NCBI RefSeq assembly: GCF_040545425.1
Contig: NZ_JBEPLW010000007.1
DNA length: 64,000 nucleotides
Reading direction: 5' to 3' (one strand)
From: Bhargavaea ullalensis
GTDB taxonomy: Bacteria; Bacillota; Bacilli; Bacillales_A; Planococcaceae
Program-made: the position numbers and the translations under genes
Notes under the pieces: generated by a model
Databases searched by the model: none
What the model was told of the DNA's origin: nothing
Seen by the model: the letters and a program-made list of their open reading frames with translations, nothing else
Shown here: piece after piece, positions 17,243-25,559 of the stretch
Numbering within the stretch: the stretch's first letter is position 1
Layout of the letters: each line of letters starts with the position of its first letter

Positions 17243-17270
17243 ATTATAGAGTATTACAAAGACATGTCAA
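17243..17270 (-). promoter_or_regulatory. Consensus sigmaA promoter of the S-layer gene
   Basis: On the minus strand TTGACA (17270-17265) and TATAAT (17248-17243) match the consensus in every base with a 16-nt spacer. The transcript would carry a leader of about 85 nt before the ATG at 17151. The rest of the gap to 17490 shows no gene. Confidence 0.9.
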
Positions 17271-17497
17271 CGGATTTCCTAATGATTTCATTTCAATTAC
17301 GCGTTTTTTGCAAAAGAAAGCAGAATAGTATCACAACCGATCGTATTTTACAGGCATTGGATGGCATGAGGGTCGTTTGGTGTAAGATTCTCTCCTTCTT
17401 ACCGTACCCCTCTTCATTCGTGGGCATTACGGCCCTGGTTAGCAATCTACTTTCCGGGACTTCCCCTTCTCCCCTTAATTAATAATAAGAAAGCAAA

Positions 17498-17536
17498 AAA
17501 ACGGGCCGGCATCAGTATATGACGCCGGCCCGTTTT
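17498..17536. terminator. Bidirectional terminator after the wall-polymer operon
   Basis: A perfect 13-bp stem (17498-17510 with 17524-17536, AAAACGGGCCGGC) has a 13-nt loop. The minus side is followed by a run of Ts and the plus side by TTTTCTT. It ends the wall-polymer operon, whose last stop is at 17600. Confidence 0.9.
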
Positions 17537-17599
17537 CTTATGACCCGAATATAAAGTAACGAGGAACTATTCTATGTGCCCCTATAGCATAACGGTTGC

Positions 17600-18892
17600 T
17601 CACAAAGTTTTCAAGCTTTTCTTTTGACTTCTGTCCAGTTCGATCGCCGCGGTCAGGATGACGAAGCCGATCATGAGGAAGAAAATGATGTCGAGCAGTC
17701 CTGTATGAAGAGAGACGGTGAAGATCGTCATGACGAATGCGTAGGCAACGGTTTGGTAGCTGCGCACTCCGGCCCGCTTCATCTGGTTGTACAGCATCGA
17801 AATGATCGCACCGAACAGGAAGAAGCCGATTGCGACGAGCAAGTATCCGCCGTCTAGGAATAGTTGGCCGATGTAGGTCGGCGTCGTGGTCCGGTTCGGG
17901 CGGGTAATGTAGCGGCCGCCCTCAACGCTGAGTGAGTTGACGACTTCAGTCACTTTCACGCGCGGGAAGACTTGATTGCCCGGAAGGATGCTACCAAATG
18001 TGCCGGCGATGAGCTGTCCTTTCAGATAGCCTTCCTCTTGCGTGTATTCCATGATTTTTGACAACACAATATGTCCGTTGACCATTTCACCGTTGAGTGA
18101 GCGGATCCACTCCGGGGTCTCTTCCATGATTTCCTGGTCGGTCTTCAGCTTGTTCTCCTGCTGGTCGGACAGTTCGACGTCCGGCTGCTCCCGGCTGTTG
18201 AATGCTTCATCGGGGTCTTCCGACATGAAGCGGATGAAGCCGAAGATCGAGAAGAACAGCGCGACGACGACCATTCCGCCGAGAAGCCAGCTCAGGTTGA
18301 TGCGACGGATGATGTAATGGAAGATAATGACGCCGGTGAACATCATGACGGCGATCGGCGTGCGGTAGCCCATGAGGAGGAACAGCACCATCGCGCCGAA
18401 ATAGACGGCACCGTATTCGACGGCTTTTCTTTTCGTCAGCTGGTCTTCTTTCATGATCCTCAGTGCAAGAAGCAGGACGACGCCGAACCAAAGCAACTGA
18501 CTGAGCAGGTTCAGCTTCGGATCGAGGTTGCGCCGGACGGATTCGTCGGTGAGCCCGATCTGGCCGGTAGCGAGCATTCCGGCATAGGCGATGGCGCCGA
18601 TCATCGTGAGGATCCAGATGAACCAGACGGTCTTGCCTTTCAGGAAGCCGAACCCGAAGTTCGGGAACACCCACAGCCGCTTGTCCGCAAGCCAGACGCC
18701 GACATAGTAAGCGATGAGCGATACGATGACCGCCGGCCAGACCGACACGGAGATGTTGAAGTAGGCGAACCGGTGGAAGTCGAACGTGCTGACGAGAAAG
18801 TACAGGATGAGCACGAACGGCAAAAAGAAATAGGGCGAGAATGCGCCGATCCGGTTGAGTCCGGCGACGCCATTTTTAAGCGTTGTTTTCAT
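17600..18892 (-). CDS. Oligosaccharide repeat-unit polymerase (Wzy-like) membrane protein
   Basis: The protein of about 430 residues has 10 or more membrane helices and a large central extracytoplasmic loop (about residues 200-300, containing EDPDEAFNSREQPDVELS and ETPEWIRSLNGEMVNGHIV), the architecture of Wzy/O-antigen polymerases. In this operon, with a UDP-ManNAc dehydrogenase, a TagA-like transferase and a flippase, it probably polymerises repeat units of a secondary wall polymer. The frame opens upstream at a TTG at 18940, but the ATG at 18892, right after the MurJ stop at 18906, starts a typical membrane N-terminus; its ribosome site is weak, so the start is uncertain. Confidence 0.72.
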   Translation of the reverse strand: MKTTLKNGVAGLNRIGAFSPYFFLPFVLILYFLVSTFDFHRFAYFNISVSVWPAVIVSLIAYYVGVWLADKRLWVFPNFGFGFLKGKTVWFIWILTMIGAIAYAGMLATGQIGLTDESVRRNLDPKLNLLSQLLWFGVVLLLALRIMKEDQLTKRKAVEYGAVYFGAMVLFLLMGYRTPIAVMMFTGVIIFHYIIRRINLSWLLGGMVVVALFFSIFGFIRFMSEDPDEAFNSREQPDVELSDQQENKLKTDQEIMEETPEWIRSLNGEMVNGHIVLSKIMEYTQEEGYLKGQLIAGTFGSILPGNQVFPRVKVTEVVNSLSVEGGRYITRPNRTTTPTYIGQLFLDGGYLLVAIGFFLFGAIISMLYNQMKRAGVRSYQTVAYAFVMTIFTVSLHTGLLDIIFFLMIGFVILTAAIELDRSQKKSLKTL

Positions 18893-18905
18893 AATGAGTG
18901 GTTCA

Positions 18906-20435
18906 TCATCGCTTGGATGATGGCGTTCCTCCTTTGGCAAGCATCTCTTTCACGAATTCGTTGCGGAACAGCGCCATGACGGCAAAGTAGACGACGGCGC
19001 CCGAGACGCCGAGGACGACGAGCCGGAACATCCGGTGCCAGTCTTCCGCCCCCGGCACGAGCCGGTCGAATCCGAAAAGGAAAGCCATCATGACGAGGAC
19101 GCCGACGATGATCTGGGCGGTGTTCTTGAGCAGGTACGAGCCGTCCATGCCGCCGACTTCCTTCCACAGGGTCGTAAACGTGATGGCACAGTACAAAAGT
19201 GCGACGATCGATGCGGAAAGCGCAATCCCCTGCGCCCCGTAAAATTGCGAGAAGATCCAGTTCGAGACGATGTTCAGGATGATCGAAATCAGCCCGATCC
19301 GCATCATGTAGTGCCCTTTTTCGAGTGTGTAGAATCCTTTGGCGGTGACCGCCTGGATGCTGTAGAAGAACGCCGAACCGATGTACAGCACCGCGTAGGA
19401 CGAGGTCAGGTCGGTGGCGCTGGCCGTGAAGGCGCCGCGCTCGTACACCGTTCCGACCAGTTCGTGCATGAGGTACCACATGCCGGCGAGCATCGGCGTC
19501 AGGAACACGAGCAGGTACAGATAGCCTTTCTCGAGTCCCCGCTTGAACAGGCCGGGGTTCTTTTTCGTATGGGCTTCGGCGATGATCGGGAAGGCAATCG
19601 TCGCGATCGTGACGCCGAATATCGCCTGGGGGATGTTGACGAGCCGGAACGCATAGTTCAGGTTCGAGACAACCCCCTCACCGAGGTCCGCGGCGAAGAA
19701 TGTGTTCACCATCAGGTTGATCTGACCGACGGCGATTGTCAGTCCGACCGGCCAGAAGATGTGGTAGAACGCGGACACTTCCTCGCGGTCGAGCTTCTGG
19801 CTCCAGATGATGAACTTCTTCGGCGTGCGGTAGATCAGCTTGATGAGCAGGCTCAGGATCGTCCCGACGAAATAGCCGAGCGGGACGGCGATGATGCCGA
19901 TCTGTTTATGAAATAATAGCGCGAAGACGATCGTCATGAGGACGACGCTCGTCTGCGAGAACACACTGAATGAAAATTTCTTTTTGGCGTCGAAGAAGCC
20001 TTCGAACACGGCGTTGACGCCGACCATCATGAGCGAGGCGAAGTAAATCGCCGCCGTCCAGGAAGCGATCGCGAAGCCGTGTTCGAATTCGCCGAAGTTC
20101 GGATAAAACAGCCGGACGATCGGCGAACTGAGGAGCACCCCGAGGATCGAGACGCCGAGCGTCAGCCAGAACGTCCCTTTGACGATGTTCGTCAGGTGCT
20201 CCTCTCCCCTGCCGAGTGCCGAATACTTATAGTAGCTCGGCAGGAAGGCGTCTTTCATGCCGGTGAGCAGGAACAGGACGAACGCATTCGGGATCGTCAT
20301 CGCGGCGAGGTAGGCGTCCGCCTCGTAGGAGTCGCCGAACAAACCGGCGATGACGAGGTCGCGGATCATGCTCGAGAACTTCAGGACGAACGTCGAGAAC
20401 AGGAACAGGATCGACGCGACCTTCAGTTTACTCAT
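18906..20435 (-). CDS. MurJ/MviN-family lipid-linked oligosaccharide flippase
   Basis: The 509-residue protein has about 14 membrane helices and starts with the MOP-superfamily pattern STFVLKFSSMIRDLVIAGLFG. Other family marks are MKDAFLPSYYKYSALGRGEE, the conserved NYAFRLVNIPQAIFGVTI and VGTVYERGAFT. MurJ proteins flip lipid II or similar undecaprenyl-diphosphate glycans outward. Its place between a TagA-like glycosyltransferase (8-bp overlap) and a Wzy-like polymerase suggests that it moves a wall-polymer repeat unit, with lipid II flipping possible. No symbol is given because the substrate is not certain. Confidence 0.85.
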   Translation of the reverse strand: MSKLKVASILFLFSTFVLKFSSMIRDLVIAGLFGDSYEADAYLAAMTIPNAFVLFLLTGMKDAFLPSYYKYSALGRGEEHLTNIVKGTFWLTLGVSILGVLLSSPIVRLFYPNFGEFEHGFAIASWTAAIYFASLMMVGVNAVFEGFFDAKKKFSFSVFSQTSVVLMTIVFALLFHKQIGIIAVPLGYFVGTILSLLIKLIYRTPKKFIIWSQKLDREEVSAFYHIFWPVGLTIAVGQINLMVNTFFAADLGEGVVSNLNYAFRLVNIPQAIFGVTIATIAFPIIAEAHTKKNPGLFKRGLEKGYLYLLVFLTPMLAGMWYLMHELVGTVYERGAFTASATDLTSSYAVLYIGSAFFYSIQAVTAKGFYTLEKGHYMMRIGLISIILNIVSNWIFSQFYGAQGIALSASIVALLYCAITFTTLWKEVGGMDGSYLLKNTAQIIVGVLVMMAFLFGFDRLVPGAEDWHRMFRLVVLGVSGAVVYFAVMALFRNEFVKEMLAKGGTPSSKR

Positions 20436-21168
20436 GGGCGCCGCCGCCTTTTCCGTTTCGTTCCCCGGCGAGGACCGCGAGGAGGAATTTCGGCAGTTCG
20501 AGCTGCCTCTTCCAGCGGGCCGGCTCTTTCAGCAGGCGGTACAGCCATTCCAGGCCCGCCTTGCGGTAGAAGGCCGGCGCCCGCTTGATGTTGCCGGAGA
20601 ATACGTCGAACGATCCGCCGACGCCCTGGAAGACGGACACCGAAAGGCGCTCTTTGTTGCGGATGATGAAGTTTTCCTGCGTCGGCGAGCCGAGTGCGAC
20701 GAACAGGATGTCCGCGCCGGATTCGTTGATCGTGCGGATGATTTCTTCTTCATCCTTCACGTATCCGTCGAGCGTGCCGGCCACTTTGAGTCCCGGGAAC
20801 GTCATCTGAAGGTTCCCGGCGGCCTGCGCGGCGACGCCCGGCTTGGCGCCGTAGAGGAAGACGCCGCTGCCTTCTTCGGACGCGCGGCGGCAAAGCTGTT
20901 CCATCATGTCGACGCCCGTGATGCGGTCACGGATCTGCCCTTTTTGAAGACGCGAGGCGATGAGCACGCCGACGCCGTCGGGAATCTGGAAGTCTGCAGT
21001 GTTGAGGATGTTGTGCAGTTCCGGATTCTTTTTCGCCTTCATGAGCTTTTCGGGGTTGATCGCGACGATGAACGACTTCTTTCCGTCCCGGATGCGGGCG
21101 AAGATGAGGTCGAGCATGTCGTCAAACCGCTCCGTATTCACCTGTACTCCGAAAAAATGTTCTTTCAT
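20428..21168 (-). CDS. WecG/TagA/CpsF-family glycosyltransferase
   Basis: The 246-residue protein has the family motifs FIVAINPEKLMKA, RITGVDMMEQLC, LYGAKPG, LFVALGSPTQENFI and FQGVGGSFDVFSGNIKRAP. TagA moves ManNAc from UDP-ManNAc onto a GlcNAc-diphospho-undecaprenol primer, and WecG does so with ManNAcA. Here the adjacent UDP-ManNAc dehydrogenase gene favours ManNAcA as the donor sugar. It is a cytoplasmic, membrane-associated step in wall-polymer linkage or repeat-unit synthesis. It overlaps the downstream flippase gene. Confidence 0.88.
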   Translation of the reverse strand: MKEHFFGVQVNTERFDDMLDLIFARIRDGKKSFIVAINPEKLMKAKKNPELHNILNTADFQIPDGVGVLIASRLQKGQIRDRITGVDMMEQLCRRASEEGSGVFLYGAKPGVAAQAAGNLQMTFPGLKVAGTLDGYVKDEEEIIRTINESGADILFVALGSPTQENFIIRNKERLSVSVFQGVGGSFDVFSGNIKRAPAFYRKAGLEWLYRLLKEPARWKRQLELPKFLLAVLAGERNGKGGGAHE

Positions 21169-21195
21169 TTGGATTCACCCGTATGTTTGAGACGA

Positions 21196-22473
21196 TTACT
21201 CGTTCGTATTTTCTTTATGGTCTCCGAGGAGGTGCGTCTTGAATCCCGCGGCTTTCCATGCCGGGAGATCCAGGCAGTTCTTCGTGTCATACACGATCGG
21301 TTCCGCCATGCGGCCCTTCACGTCTGCCGGCGCAAGCTTCATGAACTCCCGGTGATTCGTAAGCACAAGGATCATCGATGCCCCGTCCGCCGCCTCTTCG
21401 ATCGTGTTCACCTGCGTGCGGTGGCTGCCTTCGTTGACATGCGGATCGTAAGAGGCGACCGTGAAGCCTTTCGCCTCAAGGCTGTGGATGACGTCGATCG
21501 ACGGGCTTTGGCGCATGTCGTCGACGTCCGCTTTGAACGACAGGCCGAGAACGGCAATTTTGCGGTCGGTGTCGCCGATGAACTGCAGGACGCGGTCTGC
21601 GACGAATTGCGGCATGCCGTCGTTCGTCTTGCGCGAAAGATGGATAATGTTCGACTGCTCCGGTGCGAGTTCGACGAGGAACCACGGGTCGACCGCGATG
21701 CAGTGGCCGCCGACGCCGGGGCCCGGCTGGTGGATGTTCACCCGCGGGTGGAAATTGGCGAACCGGATCGCATCCCAGATGTTCACGTCGAGATGCTCAC
21801 CGATTTTCGCCATTTCATTGGCGAATGCAATGTTCACGTCGCGGTAGGTGTTTTCCATCACCTTGACGAGTTCAGCGGTCGTCGCGTCGGTGAGTTCGAT
21901 CGGCCCTTTGACGAACGCTTCGTAAAGGTCTTTCGTCAATTCGGCGGATTTTTCGTTGATGCCGCCGATGATGCGGCCGTTCTGTTCGAGTTCCTCGAAG
22001 ATCCGGCCCGGGATGACCCGCTCCGGCGAGTGGGCGACGAACAGCTCTTCCCCGATTTTAAGACCGGACTTTTCGAGCTCCGGCAGCATGACGTGTTCCA
22101 CCGTTTTTGGCGGAACCGTCGATTCGAGGATGACAAGGTTGCCTTTCTTCAAGTAAGGCACGATTGATGCGGTCGCCTTCCGGACGTATTCGAGATCGGC
22201 GGTGCGGTCTTCGCGGATCGGGGACGGGACGGCGACGATGAACACGTCGGCTTCAACCGGTTCGGTCGAAACGTCGAGCATGCCGCTGTCGACCGCTTTG
22301 TCGAGCCGCTCCTGCAGGCCGTTCTCCTCGATGTGGAGTTGTTTGTTCCGGATCATATTCACCGCGCGCTCGTTCACATCGACGCCGTGGACAGGCACGC
22401 CGTGGTTGGCGAACATGACCGCGGTCGGGAGTCCGATGTAGCCGAGGCCGACGACACAAAGTTTCTTCGTCAT
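21196..22473 (-). CDS. UDP-N-acetyl-D-mannosamine dehydrogenase (nucleotide sugar dehydrogenase)
   Basis: The 425-residue protein has the Rossmann motif CVVGLGYIGLPTAVMFA at its N-terminus, the central EVMENTYRDVNIAFANE stretch carrying the family's catalytic region, GPGVGGHCIAVDPWFLVE with the catalytic Cys, and the C-terminal LGLSFKADVDDMRQSPS. The GVGGHCIAVDP signature is typical of WecC/EpsD-type UDP-ManNAc 6-dehydrogenases, which make UDP-ManNAcA with two NAD. The open frame extends to 22554, but the ATG at 22473 begins the Rossmann strand and has AAAGGAAG upstream. It is the first gene of the wall-polymer operon; its substrate would be made by the epimerase at 62094. Confidence 0.9.
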   Translation of the reverse strand: MTKKLCVVGLGYIGLPTAVMFANHGVPVHGVDVNERAVNMIRNKQLHIEENGLQERLDKAVDSGMLDVSTEPVEADVFIVAVPSPIREDRTADLEYVRKATASIVPYLKKGNLVILESTVPPKTVEHVMLPELEKSGLKIGEELFVAHSPERVIPGRIFEELEQNGRIIGGINEKSAELTKDLYEAFVKGPIELTDATTAELVKVMENTYRDVNIAFANEMAKIGEHLDVNIWDAIRFANFHPRVNIHQPGPGVGGHCIAVDPWFLVELAPEQSNIIHLSRKTNDGMPQFVADRVLQFIGDTDRKIAVLGLSFKADVDDMRQSPSIDVIHSLEAKGFTVASYDPHVNEGSHRTQVNTIEEAADGASMILVLTNHREFMKLAPADVKGRMAEPIVYDTKNCLDLPAWKAAGFKTHLLGDHKENTNE

Positions 22474-22552
22474 GAGATGGTCTTCCTTTCCTGATGCATG
22501 GATTGCAAGTTTAAGTTGAACGCATTGCGTTTCTAGACAAATCAATTTTCCC

Positions 22553-22561
22553 ATTATAGCA
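22553..22561 (-). promoter_or_regulatory. Extended -10 promoter of the wall-polymer operon
   Basis: On the minus strand TGCTATAAT gives a TGn extension and a perfect -10. A convincing -35 is absent, as is common for extended -10 promoters. The start codon lies about 80 nt downstream. Confidence 0.6.
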
Positions 22562-22666
22562 TATCCGCCGGCAGAACGTTCCGCCGCCCGGTAACTTCCT
22601 ATTCAGAAGATGATGGAAACGGCTGCGGGTGCGCGCCGGCGTGCGCAACAGGTGCCGCACCACCCG

Positions 22667-23851
22667 TTAATTGGCAGTGGTCTTGATGAACAGATAGGCG
22701 CCTTTTCGCATGTAGATGCCGTCTTTGTCCGCGAATCTCGGATTGACGGACAGCACGTATTTCGCATCGCGCTCAAGCGGGCGTTCCGGCTCGATGCGCA
22801 GCGAGCGGCCGTCATCCCCCGGTTTGACGGTGACTTTTACGGGCTGGGCGTTCCCTAGACGGATGAGCTCCACCCGATTGGACGCGGCAGGCGCGGAAAA
22901 GTTCATGTCCTGTGAGAACCGGATCGTGATCGGCTTCGTGCCGGCGGTTGTTTCCACGTCGGGAAACTGTGTGTAGTCCCAAGTGGCGAGTTCGCGTCTT
23001 GCGAGTGCCTCGTGCGCAAACTCGAGCTCCTTGCCGGGCGGGGTCACTTCGTCCGGCTGAATGCCGAGTCCGTGGATCTTCGTGCCGCCCGGTCCGGAAA
23101 AGTGGGCCGTCGTCAGTTTGAGCGCCCCTCCGTCCGATAGTTCAAAGAAGCTTTGGACACTTCCCTTGCCGTACGTTTTCTGTCCCACAAGGATTCCGGC
23201 TTTCTGGTCCTTGACCGCTGCGGACACGAGCTCCGAAGCGGATGCAGAGTATTTATTCACGAGCACGTACGGTTTGGCGGGGAATTTTACGGATGACGGG
23301 CGGGCGTTCACATGCAGCGTCTTGTCCCGCTCAAACCGCGTGTAGGCCTTCGGCGCATTCTGGAACATCCCGATGATCGCCTCGGCGCTGGACACGGTGC
23401 CCCCGCCGTTGAAGCGGAAGTCCAGGATAAGCTGGCGGGCGCCGAGTTTCTTCATCTTCTCCCATTCGCGGATGACGGCCTGTGGCGTTTCCACCTGGAA
23501 GCTCTCGATATGGATGACGGCGGTGTTGCCGAACAAGTACTCGGACCTCACCTTTGCCGGGGCCGCGTAGATCTGCGTGTCGGCGGAGAGCGTTTCGCCG
23601 AGTCCCGGAATGTGGATCGTCTTCAAGTACGCTTCATACTCCGCCTTCGTCATGTAGGTCGAGTACTCATCCAGCTTGCTGGTCACTTCTTTGATCGTCT
23701 TGTAGTCGTCGATTCCGAGCGGCACATCGCCGTAGTAATAATTCTTCACGTAAAATTTAATGTCTTTGAGCACATCCCCCGACGCCGCTGCGGGCTGTGC
23801 GCCGATCAGCAGCATGACGGCCAGGATGACGGCCACTTGAAGTCTGCGCAT
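22667..23851 (-). CDS. Secreted S41 (CtpA-like) serine peptidase without a PDZ domain
   Basis: The protein of about 394 residues has a signal peptide (MRRLQVAVILAVMLLIGAQPAAA), a short N-terminal helical region and an S41 peptidase core (about 95-290). Markers are LILDFRFNGGGTVSSAEAI, the catalytic Ser/Lys region VNKYSASASELVS...TYGKGSVQ and the end motif IQPDEVTP. A C-terminal Ig-like segment of SbsA type follows (KPITIRFSQDMNFSAPA...VLSVNPRF). The PDZ domain usual between the N-terminus and the core is not visible. It probably trims exported or wall proteins. GGGGG lies 8 nt before the ATG at 23851. Confidence 0.82.
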   Translation of the reverse strand: MRRLQVAVILAVMLLIGAQPAAASGDVLKDIKFYVKNYYYGDVPLGIDDYKTIKEVTSKLDEYSTYMTKAEYEAYLKTIHIPGLGETLSADTQIYAAPAKVRSEYLFGNTAVIHIESFQVETPQAVIREWEKMKKLGARQLILDFRFNGGGTVSSAEAIIGMFQNAPKAYTRFERDKTLHVNARPSSVKFPAKPYVLVNKYSASASELVSAAVKDQKAGILVGQKTYGKGSVQSFFELSDGGALKLTTAHFSGPGGTKIHGLGIQPDEVTPPGKELEFAHEALARRELATWDYTQFPDVETTAGTKPITIRFSQDMNFSAPAASNRVELIRLGNAQPVKVTVKPGDDGRSLRIEPERPLERDAKYVLSVNPRFADKDGIYMRKGAYLFIKTTAN

Positions 23852-23892
23852 CCACGATTCCCCCATTTCATGAAGAAGCAAGTATTCCATTA

Positions 23893-23898
23893 ATTATA
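23893..23898 (-). promoter_or_regulatory. -10 box upstream of the S41 peptidase gene
   Basis: A perfect TATAAT on the minus strand stands about 42 nt before the start codon. The expected -35 position shows only a weak match, so this is tentative. The remaining divergent gap to 24127 holds the upstream region of the plus-strand gene. Confidence 0.4.
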
Positions 23899-24127
23899 CC
23901 CTACGAAAAGAAGAGCGGACAGATGGCGGGAATAAAAAATCAAAGAGTGCGACTTACGGACCAAGGCGCGTGGAAAGAGGTGCTTTCCTGGCAGATTGCC
24001 GGGGCCGAAGCGACTATTCTTGTCGAAATTTGCGTGTGATGATTCCAACAGTTCCAGAATTGTGTTAACCTATTCAAAAACTTACCTGAAAGATTGGCGG
24101 AAAGAATTGCAGGTTGGGAGGGACATC

Positions 24128-24985
24128 ATGAAGAGACATTGGAAAAAGATCGTTCTCGGGCTGTTTGCCGTGGTTCTCGTGGTCGGCGGCTATTTGCTTT
24201 ATTTGTTCCAGTTCAAGGATTACGATGTCGCGGACGAGGAAATCGATAAAATCACAAAAGAAGACTATCAGATCGAACTGCCGGACGGCTCGACGGTCGG
24301 CGGGGATGAAGACGGTGAGGATGCCGGTGAGCCGGCTGAAGGCGACGCGGATGAGGGCGGTTCGGTCGCTGGTGCGGCCGGAGATTCCTCGTCCGGAGAT
24401 TCGGCTTCCGGCAGCAGCAGCGCGTCCGCCGGCAATGCCGTCACTTCTTCGGGCGGCGGCCAGGTGGCCGGCGCCAGCACATCTGGCGGCGGTGCCGGAG
24501 ACGCGAGCGTCGGCGGCACGTCCGGCAAGCCGGGTGAATCCGGCGGAAAAGGCAATGCTTCACCGGGAGGCTCCCAGACAGGCGGCGCAGGCGGTTCCCC
24601 CGCCGGTTCCGGCAATTCGGGCGGCAGCCAGTTGTCCGTAGCCGACATCAAAAGCAAGTACACTCCGTCATTTGCAAGCCTCCAGTCACAGGCGAACGGC
24701 CGCATTGATTCGCTCATCGGCCGGGCGGCCAGCGAATACAGCACGAAAAAGCAGAACGGCGAGTCGATCAGCTACAGCTATTTCTATCAGAAATACATGG
24801 GCGCCGCCTCTTCTCTCGAGAGCCAGACCGACGCCGCCTTCAACAAGCTGATTGGCGCGCTGGAAGGCGAACTGCAGAAGAACGGCTACAACAAGTCGTA
24901 CTCACAGAGCTTCCGCGATCAGTACAATGCAGAAAAAGAAGCCCGCCGAAGCAGCATCATCAAAAAAGCGATGGATCAAATGTAA
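24128..24985 (+). CDS. Membrane-anchored protein with a long Gly/Ser-rich linker, unknown function
   Basis: The 285-residue product has a short basic N-terminus, one membrane helix (about 7-25, IVLGLFAVVLVVGGYLLYL), an acidic stretch (DGEDAGEPAEGDADEGG), about 100 residues of Gly/Ser/Ala repeats, and a helical C-terminus of about 110 residues (from QLSVADIKSKYTPSF) rich in Ser, Gln and Lys. This looks like a signal-anchored protein whose helical domain is held away from the membrane by a flexible spacer, reaching into or through the wall. No enzyme motif was found. GGAGG is 6 nt before the ATG; the frame is open further upstream without a ribosome site. Confidence 0.75.
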   Translation: MKRHWKKIVLGLFAVVLVVGGYLLYLFQFKDYDVADEEIDKITKEDYQIELPDGSTVGGDEDGEDAGEPAEGDADEGGSVAGAAGDSSSGDSASGSSSASAGNAVTSSGGGQVAGASTSGGGAGDASVGGTSGKPGESGGKGNASPGGSQTGGAGGSPAGSGNSGGSQLSVADIKSKYTPSFASLQSQANGRIDSLIGRAASEYSTKKQNGESISYSYFYQKYMGAASSLESQTDAAFNKLIGALEGELQKNGYNKSYSQSFRDQYNAEKEARRSSIIKKAMDQM

Positions 24986-24995
24986 CGAAACGGCA

Positions 24996-25045
24996 AACCG
25001 CCGCACAACCGGATCATCATCCGGCCGTGCGGCGGTTATTTTTTT
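24996..25045 (+). terminator. Terminator of the linker-protein gene, overlapping the VanZ 3' end
   Basis: Arms AACCGCCGCAC (24996-25006) and GTGCGGCGGTT (25027-25037) pair perfectly, with an inner CCGGA/TCCGG stem, followed by seven Ts (25039-25045). The last codons and the stop of the convergent VanZ gene (25017) lie inside the right arm. Confidence 0.9.
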
Positions 25046-25508
25046 GATCGGCGGATCTTGTCAGCATGCGGAACAGCGCAATGAGCGTGAGTGCCATCAG
25101 TCCGCCCGCCGCATCCAGAACGACATCTCCGATATACGGCGTTCTTCCGCCGGTGAGCATCTGGTGGATCTCGTCTGCGCTCGCCGCGATGACCGTCAGG
25201 ATAAATGCATAGGCGTAACGCAGCCGGTGCTTCGGCAGGACAAAGAAAATCGCCGAAGCGAGCAGTCCGAACGAAGCGAGATGCGCTCCCTTGCGGATCA
25301 AGAATTCCAGGAAATAGTAGTAGCCGCGGGATTCAACAGACACGGTCCTGCCCCAGTACGGGACTTGGATCTTTGAGAGCGTGTTTTCCAGCGGTTTGTC
25401 CGGCAGCCACTCCTGCAGCCGCGGGATGAGCGACTGCTGCTCGTACGTCTGGCCGGACGAAACGAACAGCGCCGCCAAGATGATAAGGAGAAACAGGTAT
25501 TTTTTCAT
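25017..25508 (-). CDS. VanZ-family membrane protein
   Basis: The 163-residue protein has a first membrane helix (KYLFLLIILAALFVSSG), an extracytoplasmic loop, then three more helices with the VanZ pattern FLIRKGAHLASFGLLA, LTVIAASADEIHQMLTGGRTPYIGDVVLDAAGG. VanZ proteins are linked to teicoplanin tolerance and envelope functions; the exact activity is unknown. The last residues (NNRRTAG) are encoded within the terminator hairpin of the convergent gene. It lies beside the SLH/CAP protein gene on the same strand. Confidence 0.88.
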   Translation of the reverse strand: MKKYLFLLIILAALFVSSGQTYEQQSLIPRLQEWLPDKPLENTLSKIQVPYWGRTVSVESRGYYYFLEFLIRKGAHLASFGLLASAIFFVLPKHRLRYAYAFILTVIAASADEIHQMLTGGRTPYIGDVVLDAAGGLMALTLIALFRMLTRSADQKNNRRTAG

Positions 25509-25559
25509 AGGTTCATTGTAGCTTTTTGGTCAGGGCGTGACCAGGATTTTCGGCGAGGG

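Noticed and set aside
20350..22167. 605-residue plus-strand frame across the wall-polymer genes
   Set aside because: Antisense to the TagA-like and dehydrogenase genes, which carry full family motifs.
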